Virus record (IMG/VR): IMGVR_UViG_3300046501_000460
Span: 23,575 to 87,574 of that record
From: a virus
Direction: 5' to 3' (one strand)
Length of the DNA stretch: 64,000 nucleotides
Notes under the pieces: model-generated
What the model saw: only the letters and a program-made list of their open reading frames with translations
What the model was told of the DNA's origin: nothing
Database searches by the model: none
Made by a program: the position numbers and the translations under genes
Shown: positions 7,446-15,278 of the stretch, in pieces
Layout of the letters: each line of letters begins with the position of its first letter
How positions within the stretch are numbered: the first letter of the stretch is position 1

Positions 7446-7729
7446 GCTACCCATGCACCATCTTTTTGCAGCCGCACGGCCGCCGCGACCAGATCATGAT
7501 CCAGGATATCGATCCGGACGATGAGGCCTGGTTCCGTACGAACAGCGTCAAGCTCTCGATGGAGGCGGGCGCTCCCGGCGAGGTCATCGTCTACGCCGAC
7601 ATCGGCCTCGTCGATGAAGACGGCGAGCCGGAAGAAATCATCGTGTTCTCGGACACGATGGACTGTATCGAAACCCTGCACAAGCTGCGCGAGGCGTGCG
7701 AGGAACGTAAAGCGAAGGAGCAGTCATGA
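7442..7729 (+). CDS. Hypothetical acidic protein
   Basis: 95 aa. Alternating strands (CTIFLQPHGR, EVIVYADIGLVDEDG, EEIIVFSD) and a C-terminal helix (CIETLHKLREACEERKAKE). The alpha/beta sandwich pattern is clear but I do not recognise the family. Overlaps both neighbours. Confidence 0.7.
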   Translation: MSYPCTIFLQPHGRRDQIMIQDIDPDDEAWFRTNSVKLSMEAGAPGEVIVYADIGLVDEDGEPEEIIVFSDTMDCIETLHKLREACEERKAKEQS

Positions 7730-7992
7730 ACACCTCCAAACTACTTGCCCAATCGCAGCGCTTTGTCCAAGCACTCGACGAGCTGGGCTTCAACGCCGAC
7801 GCTGGTGTCAGCGGCGCCGACACCGTCGACGTCATCTGTTGGCACCTGCCGCTGCTCAACAAACTGCCGGCGCTGTGCGAGCTTGCGGATGCGGTCGGCA
7901 CGTTCCTGAGCGCCAAGGTGCCCGAGGACGGCAGCTACTCGCAGATCATCGAGCCGCTGCTCGCTGCGCACACAAAACTGAAAGGAGCCTGA
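7726..7992 (+). CDS. Hypothetical helical protein
   Basis: 88 aa, GAAGGAG upstream. It starts with a long helix (LLAQSQRFVQALDEL), then hydrophobic helices (LLNKLPALCELADAVGTFL). No membrane span and no motif. Unknown function. Confidence 0.65.
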   Translation: MNTSKLLAQSQRFVQALDELGFNADAGVSGADTVDVICWHLPLLNKLPALCELADAVGTFLSAKVPEDGSYSQIIEPLLAAHTKLKGA

Positions 7993-7993
7993 C

Positions 7994-8401
7994 ATGCCCT
8001 ACGAAACCGTTCGGGTCGACCCCGAACTTTTCTGCACGACGCACAACGGCGTCAACGTCTTCTGCACCTACAAGGACGACGAGATCGCGCAGGGTCGCCG
8101 GCGCTACTGGTACACGCTGCATGCGAGTGATGACGACCACGCTTTCGACGTGCGCGAATTCGACTCGGCCTACCATCTGGATCAGCATCCGCCCTACCTG
8201 CAGACGGCCAAGACGCCAGACGACATGAAGGCGCTGAAGGCCGCCTGGGACCACTGGTTCGATGTCGAAGAGCCAGACCACATCCGCGCCATCATCGAGG
8301 CGTCGATCGACGCCGGCCTGATCCCGCTGCCCGAGGACATGGCGGACAACACCATCGAGCCGGGCACCGCCGACGCCACTGATACGGTGCGTCTGGAATG
8401 A
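7994..8401 (+). CDS. Hypothetical acidic protein
   Basis: 135 aa. The N-terminal half is strand-rich with aromatic residues (FCTYKDDEIAQGRRRYWYT); the middle has a helical DDMKALKAAWDHWF segment, and the C-terminus is acidic. AAAGGAG stands upstream. Unknown function. Its stop overlaps the ATG of the next, possibly frameshifted, gene. Confidence 0.7.
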   Translation: MPYETVRVDPELFCTTHNGVNVFCTYKDDEIAQGRRRYWYTLHASDDDHAFDVREFDSAYHLDQHPPYLQTAKTPDDMKALKAAWDHWFDVEEPDHIRAIIEASIDAGLIPLPEDMADNTIEPGTADATDTVRLE

Positions 8402-8596
8402 AAGAATCCGACATCGCCCACGAGAACAGCCGCTACTGGGTGCCGCGACGTGAAGCGCGCCGCGTACACCGTCTACGTCAGCGGCGCCACCCATTCCACC
8501 AGCGACAGCAGCTACCCGCTCACCGCGGACGGCCTATCGCTGGCCAAAGCCCGGGCCGATTATCTGGCCGGGCGCGACAAGGAGAAGACGAAATGA
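8398..8596 (+). CDS. Small protein with an apparent internal frame change
   Basis: ATG 8398 opens frame 1 (MKESDIAHENSRYWV). From about 8442 the plausible protein continues in frame +1, where a GC3-rich reading gives VKRAAYTVYVSGATHSTS and SYPLTADGLSLAKARADYL, ending at TGA 8594-8596, which overlaps the next ATG. Frame 1 stays open through this stretch but gives an implausible Arg/His/Gln-rich sequence that joins the next gene. Either the real gene begins at GTG 8450 (48 aa), or the 5' and 3' parts are one about 65-residue protein broken by a one-base indel or joined by frameshifting. I favour the latter. Confidence 0.5.
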
Positions 8597-8847
8597 CACG
8601 TGAGCGTGAAACCTACAACCAGGAGCTTGCGGCGATCGACCGGCAGACGCGCGCGGCCCGCAAGGAGCTGAACGCGTTGATTCGCGGCGCCGAGGCCTTC
8701 GACCTCGTGCTGACGATCGAGCAGTCGCCGCTGTGGCCGCCGGCCATGGGCAATTACGAGACCGTCGGCAAGGTGCGCCTGTCGCGTGAGCGGTACCAAC
8801 GACTTGCGGCGCTGAAGGCCGCGGCCGAGAAGTCCGAAACGAAATAA
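8593..8847 (+). CDS. Small coiled-coil hypothetical protein
   Basis: 84 aa from ATG 8593, preceded by AAGGAGAAG. A charged N-terminal helix (TYNQELAAIDRQTRAARKEL) leads to a strand-like centre (FDLVLTIEQSPLW) and a basic helical end. The longer in-frame start at 8398 produces an atypical composition and was rejected as a simple continuous gene. Confidence 0.65.
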   Translation: MTRERETYNQELAAIDRQTRAARKELNALIRGAEAFDLVLTIEQSPLWPPAMGNYETVGKVRLSRERYQRLAALKAAAEKSETK

Positions 8848-8875
8848 CCCACCACCCACCCACAAAGGAACCCAC

Positions 8876-10918
8876 ATGTCCGACCAATTCCACCTCTTTT
8901 CCAAAGCCGTGCACGCCCAGTTTACCGAGATGATCAAGGGCGAGCTCTTCGTCGTCGACATCGACGGCGACACCCTGTACGAAGCCTACCAGGCGGCCTT
9001 TCCGGCCGGCACCAACGAGATCTTCCGCACGCGGCGCGAGCACGAGTGCAGCTGCTGTGAGAATTTCATCCGCAACATCGGCAACGTGGTGTCGATCCGC
9101 GACGGCAAGCTGGTGACGGTGTGGGATGTGACGGTGCTGGCGCTGCCGGTCCCGTACGGACAGGTGGCCAGCACACTTGCCGCGGCGGTCCGCGCCGGTA
9201 CGATCAAGTCCGTGTTCCGCAGCGAGATGCCGTCCTATGGCGCCGAGAAGACGGCCGAGCCGGCCAACGAAAAGAACGGCGGTTGCCAGATTATCTGGAA
9301 CCACTTCCACGGCAAGGTCGCCAAGGCGCACTATGCCGGCAAGGAAGCCGCGGCGCGCATCGGCGAGGCAGCCGCGCTGGCCCAGGTGCTGGGCCGCGGC
9401 TTGCGCGAGATCCGCCCGGACGATGTCCAGACCGTGCTCGAGCTGATCGACGCGAACGCGCTGTATCGCGGCGCCGAGAAGCGCCATGTCGTGCAGGGCT
9501 TCCAGCACCTGCAGGGTGACTTTCTGCTCACCGAGACCGAGCAGGAGGACCTGTTCATCTGGTCCAACATCTCCCACCCGGCTGCGCGCACCCGAAACGA
9601 CGTCATCGGCACGCTGCTGACAGACCTTGCGGAAGGCAAGCCGCTGGAACTGGCCGTCAAGTCCTACGAGGACAAGGTGTCGGGCACGAACTACAAGCGC
9701 CCGACGGCCTTGATCACGCCGCGCATGGTGGAAGACGCGATGAGGACCGTGCAGGAACTGGGCCTCGAGCCCGCGCTGCAGCGCCGCTTCGCGCGCATCG
9801 ACGACGTGTCCGTCAACGATATCCGCTTCGTCGACAACGCGGTGCGCGGCCGCATGAAGGGCGGCCTGTCCGATCTGCTGATGGCCGAGGCGAAGAAGAA
9901 CGTGACGGTCGACGCCGGCGCCGCGCAGGATATCGGCGTCGACGACTTCCTCGCGACCGTCGTGCCGAAGGCGAAGTCGATGTCGGTGCTGCTGAAGAAC
10001 CGGCACCTGCCGAACTTCGTCAGCCTGACGGCGCCTGTGCACGCCGACGCGCCGCCGCTGTTCAAATGGGACAACGGCTTCGCCTGGTCGTACGACGGCA
10101 ACGTGACCGATTCGATCAAGGATCGCGTGAAGGCGGCCGGCGGCGTTACTGACGCGGTGATGCGTGTGTCGCTGGCCTGGTTTAATTTCGACGACCTCGA
10201 CCTGCATGCGATCGAGCCGGGCGGCCATGAGATCTGCTTCCACCAGTACCGCAAGGGTCGTACCCCGGCCTTCTCCCCGAACGGCGGCCAGCTCGACGTC
10301 GACATGAATGCCGGCGGCGGCTCCACTCGTAACGCGGTCGAGAACATCATCTGGCAGAAGGTGCCCGGCGACGGCGAGTACCGCGTTGTCGTGCACAATT
10401 ATTCGAAGCGCGAGACCACCGATAACGGCTACACGCTGGAAGTCGAATTCGGCGGTGTCGTGCGCCAGTTCAGCTGCCCGGTCTCGCCGCGCAACAACGG
10501 CCAGGACCTCGCGCTGGTGATCACGATGAAGGGCGGCCGCATCGCGCAGATCCAGTGCGGCGTCGGCATCGAAGCCGGCGACAAGGCGCAGGAGAAGTGG
10601 GGCGTGCACACCGAGCAGTTCGTGAAGGTCGACACCCTGATGCTCTCGCCCAATCACTGGGGTGAGCAGGCCGTCGGCGCCAAGCACACGATCTTCATCC
10701 TCGACGGCTGCAAGAATCCGGCGCCGACGCGCGGCGTCTACAACGAGTTCCTGCGCAGCGACCTCGACAAGCACCGCAAGGTGTTCGAACTGCTGGGCGC
10801 GAAGACCATGTGCCAGCCCGCCGCCGACCAGCTGTCCGGCGTCGGCTTTACGGCGGCGCGCGGCGATGAAGTCGTCGTCCAGGTGGACGGCGGCCGGCAG
10901 TACAACGTGAAGTTCTAA
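8876..10918 (+). CDS. Large conserved phage protein with C-terminal YfaP-like beta domain
   Basis: 680 aa, with AAAGGAA upstream. The N-terminal region has a cysteine cluster (EHECSCCENF, about residues 54-64). Around residues 420-540 lies a YfaP/DUF2135-type pattern: MRVSLAWFNFDDLDLHAIEP, then GGQLDVDMNAGG, NAVENIIW and GEYRVVVHNYS. In other proteins this is a small extracellular-type beta domain often paired with von Willebrand-like domains; here it is in an apparently cytoplasmic protein without a signal peptide. The gene is flanked by CA-rich spacers and followed by a coiled-coil gene with its own ribosome binding site. By size and position it may be well expressed early. Function unknown. 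Confidence 0.8.
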   Translation: MSDQFHLFSKAVHAQFTEMIKGELFVVDIDGDTLYEAYQAAFPAGTNEIFRTRREHECSCCENFIRNIGNVVSIRDGKLVTVWDVTVLALPVPYGQVASTLAAAVRAGTIKSVFRSEMPSYGAEKTAEPANEKNGGCQIIWNHFHGKVAKAHYAGKEAAARIGEAAALAQVLGRGLREIRPDDVQTVLELIDANALYRGAEKRHVVQGFQHLQGDFLLTETEQEDLFIWSNISHPAARTRNDVIGTLLTDLAEGKPLELAVKSYEDKVSGTNYKRPTALITPRMVEDAMRTVQELGLEPALQRRFARIDDVSVNDIRFVDNAVRGRMKGGLSDLLMAEAKKNVTVDAGAAQDIGVDDFLATVVPKAKSMSVLLKNRHLPNFVSLTAPVHADAPPLFKWDNGFAWSYDGNVTDSIKDRVKAAGGVTDAVMRVSLAWFNFDDLDLHAIEPGGHEICFHQYRKGRTPAFSPNGGQLDVDMNAGGGSTRNAVENIIWQKVPGDGEYRVVVHNYSKRETTDNGYTLEVEFGGVVRQFSCPVSPRNNGQDLALVITMKGGRIAQIQCGVGIEAGDKAQEKWGVHTEQFVKVDTLMLSPNHWGEQAVGAKHTIFILDGCKNPAPTRGVYNEFLRSDLDKHRKVFELLGAKTMCQPAADQLSGVGFTAARGDEVVVQVDGGRQYNVKF

Positions 10919-10946
10919 CCACCCACCCACCATGAAAGGAAATACC

Positions 10947-11384
10947 ATGTCTGAAAACACCGTCAACATCTTCGAGCAAGCGACCCGCCAGAAGCTGCGC
11001 TTCGATACGCCCACGCACTCCGGCCTCTCCATCGAGCAGCTGTGGGATCTGCCGCTGCAGACCACCCGCACCAACCAGTCCGACCTCGACGGCGCCGGCC
11101 GTGTGCTGATCAAGGCGCTGCGCGAGCTCGACGACGACAGCCTCGTCACGCCGCGCAACACCGATGCGCATGCCGAACTGGAACTGAAGCTGGCCGTCGT
11201 CAAGCACATCATCGGCGTGCGCCAGGCCGAAGGTGCTGCCAAGGCGGCACGCGTCGCTGCAGCAGGCGAGGCCCAGCAGCTGGAATCCCTGCTTGCGACG
11301 AAGAAGGCGGCCGAGCTGCAGAACCTGCCGACCGAGGAAATCGAGAAGCGCCTGGCCGAGGCCCGCGCCCGCGCCGCCAGCTGA
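10947..11384 (+). CDS. Coiled-coil partner protein downstream of the YfaP-like gene
   Basis: 145 aa from ATG 10947 (AAAGGAAA eight bases upstream); the ATG at 10932 would add five residues and lacks such a site. The central part is helical (LDGAGRVLIKALRELDDDS) and the last about 60 residues are a strongly heptad-like coiled coil (EGAAKAARVAAAGEAQQLES, EEIEKRLAEARARAAS). It lies 28 bases after the 680-aa gene. I recognise no family, and an interaction between the two products is inference. Confidence 0.75.
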   Translation: MSENTVNIFEQATRQKLRFDTPTHSGLSIEQLWDLPLQTTRTNQSDLDGAGRVLIKALRELDDDSLVTPRNTDAHAELELKLAVVKHIIGVRQAEGAAKAARVAAAGEAQQLESLLATKKAAELQNLPTEEIEKRLAEARARAAS

Positions 11385-11394
11385 TCAACGTGAC

Positions 11395-11412
11395 GGGAGG
11401 CTGCGGCCTCCC
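11395..11412 (+). terminator. GC-rich hairpin after the coiled-coil gene
   Basis: Perfect 7-base arms GGGAGGC and GCCTCCC with a TGCG loop, beginning 10 bases after the preceding stop. There is no following T-run, so an intrinsic terminator is doubtful. It could protect the upstream mRNA end or slow transcription. Confidence 0.4.
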
Positions 11413-11425
11413 GCTGGAGAAACCT

Positions 11426-11470
11426 ATGAAGAAACGCCGCATCGCCAAGCCGGAGGTCGAAGATGCCTGA
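11426..11470 (+). CDS. Tiny 14-aa leader-like ORF
   Basis: ATG 11426 to TGA 11468-11470 encodes a 14-residue basic peptide (MKKRRIAKPEVEDA). It has GGAGA upstream and overlaps the start of the next gene by 8 bases. It may be a short leader for translational coupling rather than a functional protein. Confidence 0.3.
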   Translation: MKKRRIAKPEVEDA

Positions 11471-11699
11471 CCGACGCTGGCACACCACCTGGTGGTGGTT
11501 CCTGATCGGCTGGGTCTGGCACGGCGAGCGCCGCTCCGGCTTCGACCGGCGCCAGCGCACCGCCGACCTGCCCGCCATCAACCGCACACTGCTCGGCCTG
11601 CCGATCGTCATCGACGACAGCGTGCCGCCCGGGCATGTCGAATTCCGCAGCGGCCGGCGCACGGTCGACATCGAAATTAATACGAAGGAAGAAAAATGA
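11463..11699 (+). CDS. Small hypothetical protein
   Basis: 78 aa. Aromatic N-terminus (WHTTWWWFLIGWVWHG), possibly a short membrane-associated helix, then a basic segment (ERRSGFDRRQRTADLP) and strands (VEFRSGRRTVDIEI). GGAGG lies upstream at 11451-11455. Function unknown. Confidence 0.6.
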   Translation: MPDRRWHTTWWWFLIGWVWHGERRSGFDRRQRTADLPAINRTLLGLPIVIDDSVPPGHVEFRSGRRTVDIEINTKEEK

Positions 11700-12004
11700 A
11701 AGTCCAACTGTACGCCTACCTGACCGAATTCGATATGCAGTACCTCAAGCCGGAAGACCTGCGCGATGTCGACAAGTTGGTTCCCCAGCTGCACTACTCC
11801 ACCGTGGATCCGGCCCGGATCAGCAACGTGACCGTCGGCACCGCCGAGATCGATGTCGAGCTGCTGCCGCCCGAGCAGATCATCGGCAATGCCGTGCTGT
11901 CCCTGCGCTCCAAGGCGGCTGGTGTTCGCGCCAAGGCGACGGCCGAGGCGGCCGTGTTGGAAGGTAAGGCGCAGCAGCTGCTGGCCATCGAGAACAAATC
12001 GTAG
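11696..12004 (+). CDS. Hypothetical protein
   Basis: 102 aa, GAAGGAAG upstream. The N-terminal strand-helix part (MKVQLYAYLTEFDMQYLKP) and the centre (TVGTAEIDVELLPPEQI) look globular. The C-terminal 40 residues form a helix (RAKATAEAAVLEGKAQQLLA). It is the last gene before a short spacer and a selfish-type nuclease gene. Unknown function. Confidence 0.7.
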   Translation: MKVQLYAYLTEFDMQYLKPEDLRDVDKLVPQLHYSTVDPARISNVTVGTAEIDVELLPPEQIIGNAVLSLRSKAAGVRAKATAEAAVLEGKAQQLLAIENKS

Positions 12005-12054
12005 AGCTATACACCTTTTACCTGTGGTAGAGTTCTGCTTTCGTTGGAGGAACT

Positions 12055-12744
12055 ATGCCGCAGAGAAAATACCTGATTGGCCAAAAATTTGGCCGTCTCA
12101 CCGTGGTAGCGATCGCTGCCGAATCCGAGTGGACGCCATCACCGTTCCGAAAGGGGCGGCAGCCTGTTCCCTGGAAGTGCCTTTGTGATTGCGGTAAGAC
12201 CGTATTCACGGACACCAGTCACCTGACCAAGGGGAACACACGAAGCTGTGGGTGCCTCCAGAGGGACGTGACAAGTGTTCGAGCCAGGTCCCATGGGCAT
12301 TCCACAGGCGGCAAGCTATCGCCAACCTACCACAGCTGGGCGGCCATGTGGACCCGAGTCACCAACCCGAGGCAGCGCAGTTTCAAGGACTACGGTGCGC
12401 GCGGAATTACTGTCTGCCCAGAGTGGAAATCCTTCGAGCGATTCCTTGCGGATATGGGCGAGAGGCCAAGCGGGCTGACCCTGGAAAGGTGCCGTGTGAA
12501 CGAAGGGTACAGACCGGACAACTGTTATTGGGCGGACGGCGAAACTCAGGGAAACAACCGGCAGGCGCAGCGTAAATACTTTGTGGATGGCCGATGGTAC
12601 GGACTACTGCAGCTTTCGAGGTACTGGGGCCTGAACCCGTATCAGACACGGAAGCGCATTTCGAATTCTTCAATTAAAGACAATACAGGAGGTGTTTATG
12701 GGCTGGCTCTGGATGCACAAGCCGAAAGGCATGAAGGTCGCTGA
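12055..12744 (+). CDS. Selfish nuclease-type protein, 'GRLTV..SCGCL..YGARGI' family (copy 1)
   Basis: 229 aa. It carries the signature order of a widespread phage family: G-x-x-F-G-R-L-T-V, then W-x-C-x-C-D-C-G, a second site SCGCL, W-A-A-M-W-x-R-V-x-N-P, Y-G-A-R-G-I-x-V-C, and NEGYRPDNCYWA. The four cysteines suggest a zinc ribbon, and the C-terminal half resembles DNA-binding regions of homing endonucleases. Members are usually annotated as HNH or homing endonucleases or as hypothetical; nuclease activity is inferred. A paralogue occurs at 42041-42703. The last 47 bases overlap the next gene, so its tail appears to run into an older neighbour, a sign of insertion. Confidence 0.75.
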   Translation: MPQRKYLIGQKFGRLTVVAIAAESEWTPSPFRKGRQPVPWKCLCDCGKTVFTDTSHLTKGNTRSCGCLQRDVTSVRARSHGHSTGGKLSPTYHSWAAMWTRVTNPRQRSFKDYGARGITVCPEWKSFERFLADMGERPSGLTLERCRVNEGYRPDNCYWADGETQGNNRQAQRKYFVDGRWYGLLQLSRYWGLNPYQTRKRISNSSIKDNTGGVYGLALDAQAERHEGR

Positions 12745-13240
12745 TTTCTTGATCAACTATTCCGGTGCGTTGCGTTGGTCAGAGTCTCCGTACACGTATC
12801 GTGTGCTCGATCATTCAATAGTACGGTTGAGAACTGCGTATTTTGCAGTGGAGCAGGTCCACAAGGAGACCGGCGAGCGCCGCGTCTGGGCCGCCGTGTT
12901 CCTGCTTGGCTTCTGCCCGAAGAGCGAGCACAACTTCGGTTACAAGGACATGGATGAGAGCTGCGGACCTTGCGAGAGTGAGTGCCCCGAACGCATCCTC
13001 GACCTGCTCACGCCGACCGAATACGAGCACGCGATCGACTGGCGCGCTCGCTGCCGCGCGTACCACGAGCGGCGCCGCGCGCGGCCGAAGATCAAGGTCG
13101 GCGACACGTTGGTGTACGGCGGTCGCGATTATCGCGTCAGCAGCCGGGCTGGTCGCTCGTGGTTGATCGTCGGCACCGATGGCTGCCAGTATCGAATGAC
13201 CGATGCGCGCGCCCGCCGCGCGGAAGTGAGGCCGGCATGA
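12698..13240 (+). CDS. DUF6927-like phage protein
   Basis: 180 aa from ATG 12698, six bases after a strong AGGAGGT; the in-frame GTG at 12692 overlaps this site. It starts MGWLWMHKPKGMKVADFL and carries FGYKDMDESCGPCESECPER, both matching the family I know as DUF6927 (found in phages and mobile elements, function unknown). After about residue 115 there is an extra basic region and a strand-rich segment (IKVGDTLVYGGRDYRVS). It overlaps the selfish gene upstream. Confidence 0.75.
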   Translation: MGWLWMHKPKGMKVADFLINYSGALRWSESPYTYRVLDHSIVRLRTAYFAVEQVHKETGERRVWAAVFLLGFCPKSEHNFGYKDMDESCGPCESECPERILDLLTPTEYEHAIDWRARCRAYHERRRARPKIKVGDTLVYGGRDYRVSSRAGRSWLIVGTDGCQYRMTDARARRAEVRPA

Positions 13241-13740
13241 GCACCCGACGCCGCGGCGTGCCGCACAACCCGGCCGCCGGCTACGCCTTCACCCTGCTCG
13301 ACGAGATCCGCGCCTCCAAAACCGACCCGCTGCCGCTGGCACAGCGGCAGGCGCGCGTGAAGGATGCACGCGACAACCTCGCCATGCTGACGCACGGCGC
13401 CGAACCGTCGCGCTTTCACTGGCGCGTGCTGGCCACGGTCGGCAACATCTTCGAGGTGATGCTCGAACTTGAGATGGTGAACGATCCGGAGGGCCTGCTG
13501 TGGAAGGCCCAGAACACGCTCAAGGCGGCCGCCGAATACTCGATCGAGCACGGCGTCGCTCCGCGGCTTGTGGGCGAGGAGGCCGAGACGATCGCGTCCC
13601 TGATCAACGCCTACGAGGAGGTGATGGCGGTGATCTCGCATCGCGAATTCATCCGGGTGCTGCGCGAGACCGACAAGCGCATGCGCGTGCTGCGGCCCGG
13701 CGACTACAACGCTAACCCTGCCAAGCGCCGCAAACCCTGA
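13237..13740 (+). CDS. Hypothetical helical protein
   Basis: 167 aa starting MSTRRRGVPHNPAAGYAF, all-helical thereafter (LATVGNIFEVMLELEMVND, LINAYEEVMAVISHREFI). This type of all-helical protein of about 160 residues is recurrent in phage early regions. No catalytic motif. The start overlaps the previous stop by 4 bases. Confidence 0.7.
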   Translation: MSTRRRGVPHNPAAGYAFTLLDEIRASKTDPLPLAQRQARVKDARDNLAMLTHGAEPSRFHWRVLATVGNIFEVMLELEMVNDPEGLLWKAQNTLKAAAEYSIEHGVAPRLVGEEAETIASLINAYEEVMAVISHREFIRVLRETDKRMRVLRPGDYNANPAKRRKP

Positions 13741-13741
13741 C

Positions 13742-14140
13742 ATGGCCGACTATCACATCCCTGTGTTCCTCGAACAGCCTGTCGTCGAGGAGCCGCCCAA
13801 ACCCCCACCGCGCCGCGTCCGGCCGCCTGTCGACACGTTCGAGACGGTCAGCGAGCGGATCGAAAGCCTCAGAGCGCACCTCGCCGTTTACCGGGCCCGG
13901 GTCACGAATCTGACCCAGCGTGCCGCTGTGCTGCGTGAGCAGGCGCGCCAGCTGGAGCTGCAGGCCGAAGAGCTCGATCCCATCATGCAGGACATCAGCC
14001 GGGTCCGCAACGTCCTGTACCAGAAGCGGCTGCGGCTGCGGCTGCGCCCACCACCCGAAGGAGAAACAACATGTTCCACCCCTACGTCATCAGCCTCGAC
14101 AACGACAAGTACCGCGTCATCAACGACAACGGAATCCTGA
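13742..14140 (+). CDS. Coiled-coil protein with Pro-rich N-terminus
   Basis: 132 aa. The first 30 residues are Pro-rich (EEPPKPPPRRVRPP), followed by a long coiled-coil (residues about 35-95, for example VSERIESLRAHLAVYRARV and ARQLELQAEELD). The last 23 residues are a low-complexity Ser/Thr run that overlaps the next gene by 70 bases; the composition change suggests that this end is an accident of the overlap. Confidence 0.65.
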   Translation: MADYHIPVFLEQPVVEEPPKPPPRRVRPPVDTFETVSERIESLRAHLAVYRARVTNLTQRAAVLREQARQLELQAEELDPIMQDISRVRNVLYQKRLRLRLRPPPEGETTCSTPTSSASTTTSTASSTTTES

Positions 14141-14379
14141 CCTTTCTGCGCTACGGTGCCGCGTGGCCGTCAGCGCAGGAAAGCCTGGCGTTTTCGAAGG
14201 TCGTGCTGGCCATGGCCCAGCGCATCGAGGAGCTGGAGGTCGCGATCGGCGAGGTGCTGGGCGGTACCATGCAGGCGAATGGGCAGCGCGCTACGGATGG
14301 CATGAAGTATGCCGCCGTGATGGGCAAGCCAGTCGGGCACTGGCAGGAGCGCCTGCAGCGCGTGCTGGAGCAGAAATAA
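14071..14379 (+). CDS. Hypothetical protein
   Basis: 102 aa with GAAGGAGAAA upstream. The N-terminus is strand-rich (YVISLDNDKYRVINDNGI) and is followed by helices (AMAQRIEELEVAIGEVL). Starts inside the previous gene. Unknown function. Confidence 0.7.
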   Translation: MFHPYVISLDNDKYRVINDNGILTFLRYGAAWPSAQESLAFSKVVLAMAQRIEELEVAIGEVLGGTMQANGQRATDGMKYAAVMGKPVGHWQERLQRVLEQK

Positions 14380-14957
14380 TGCCCACCCCAACCCTCACCC
14401 GCAAGCAGTACCTCGGCCGCCGGCAGGAGATGTTCGAGAAGTGGCTGGTCGAGCGCGGCGCCGAATTGCTCACGCCCACCAACGAATGGGAGCTGCTGCG
14501 CTTCCGGACCGAGAAGGGCACCGGCATCATCTACACGAACAAGCACGGCCATCTGACGTGGATGGGCCCGGCTACTGAGGCATACCTTGCGCACGTCAGC
14601 AACCGGTCCAGCTGGCGCGCGGTGCCTAGGGAGGAGCGCAAGTACAAGTCGAGCCCGACGTGCCAGGCGCTGCGCCGGCGCGACGGCGATGCTTGCTTTT
14701 ACTGCCATCTGCCGGTCGCCGTCGAGGACGAGTCGGTCGAGCACCTCGTGAACCTGACGCATCAAGGTCCGGACCACATCGCCAACATGGCGCTGGCGCA
14801 CCGCGACTGCAACCGCGAGGCCGGCCATCTGTCGGTGATGGAGAAGATCCGCTTCCGCGAGACGTGCTGGCAGCGCCTGCACACGCATGGCACGCTGGCG
14901 AACCCTGCGCTGGAGATGGTCGAGGCGCCCGGCGAAATCACACCACCTTGGGACTGA
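14379..14957 (+). CDS. HNH endonuclease
   Basis: 192 aa. The last about 80 residues hold an HNH domain: RRRDGDACFYCHLPV (CxxC), VEHLVNLTHQGPDHIANMAL (HNH core, with His in EHLV and Asn in HIANM) and HRDCNREAGHLS. The first 110 residues are basic and probably bind DNA. Such genes are frequent phage mobile endonucleases, though this one could serve the phage. Its start overlaps the previous stop by one base (TAATG). Confidence 0.85.
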   Translation: MPTPTLTRKQYLGRRQEMFEKWLVERGAELLTPTNEWELLRFRTEKGTGIIYTNKHGHLTWMGPATEAYLAHVSNRSSWRAVPREERKYKSSPTCQALRRRDGDACFYCHLPVAVEDESVEHLVNLTHQGPDHIANMALAHRDCNREAGHLSVMEKIRFRETCWQRLHTHGTLANPALEMVEAPGEITPPWD

Positions 14958-14959
14958 AT

Positions 14960-15277
14960 ATGGAACACGGAAAACCACACACCACGAAGCACGTCGCCAT
15001 GTATTGCGACTGGAAGGGCGGTGGCCTGGGCGATCTGCTCAAGGTCCGGTTGGAAGGTATGACGCTGATCGACGATCGTGACCTCGCGCGGCTGCTGCAT
15101 TACCAGGCCGTGATGGAAGCTGAGCCGCTGCCATCGCATGTCGTCGACGTCCTACATCTGGCGCTCAAGGCGCTGGGCGGCCCGCGCGGCGCCAAGCCGA
15201 AAACGCAGAAGGGCATCGACGCGAGGGAGGCGATCCGCAACCTCCTTGCGACAGCGCCGATCGAGAGGGAGGCCTGA
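14960..15277 (+). CDS. Hypothetical protein
   Basis: 105 aa from ATG 14960. N-terminus HVAMYCDWKGGGLGDLLKVR, then helical (LARLLHYQAVMEAEPLPSHV) and a basic C-terminal helix. No recognised family. It has weak ribosome-binding context and relies on the gene 2 bases upstream. Confidence 0.65.
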   Translation: MEHGKPHTTKHVAMYCDWKGGGLGDLLKVRLEGMTLIDDRDLARLLHYQAVMEAEPLPSHVVDVLHLALKALGGPRGAKPKTQKGIDAREAIRNLLATAPIEREA

Positions 15278-15278
15278 T

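Noticed and set aside
11426-11470. Attenuator leader peptide
   Set aside because: The 14-residue frame has no run of regulatory codons and the nearby hairpin lies upstream of it, so there is no attenuator layout; kept only as a low-confidence ORF.
8534-11794. 1086-residue open frame on the minus strand opposite the YfaP-like gene
   Set aside because: Composition is Arg/His/Leu/Val-rich in the way typical of the antisense of GC-rich genes, no domain is seen, and the plus-strand genes there have ribosome binding sites and motifs.
14071-14140. Ser/Thr-rich end of the 13742 gene as a functional tail
   Set aside because: It coincides exactly with the overlap with the next gene, so the low-complexity sequence is more likely a by-product of out-of-frame reading.
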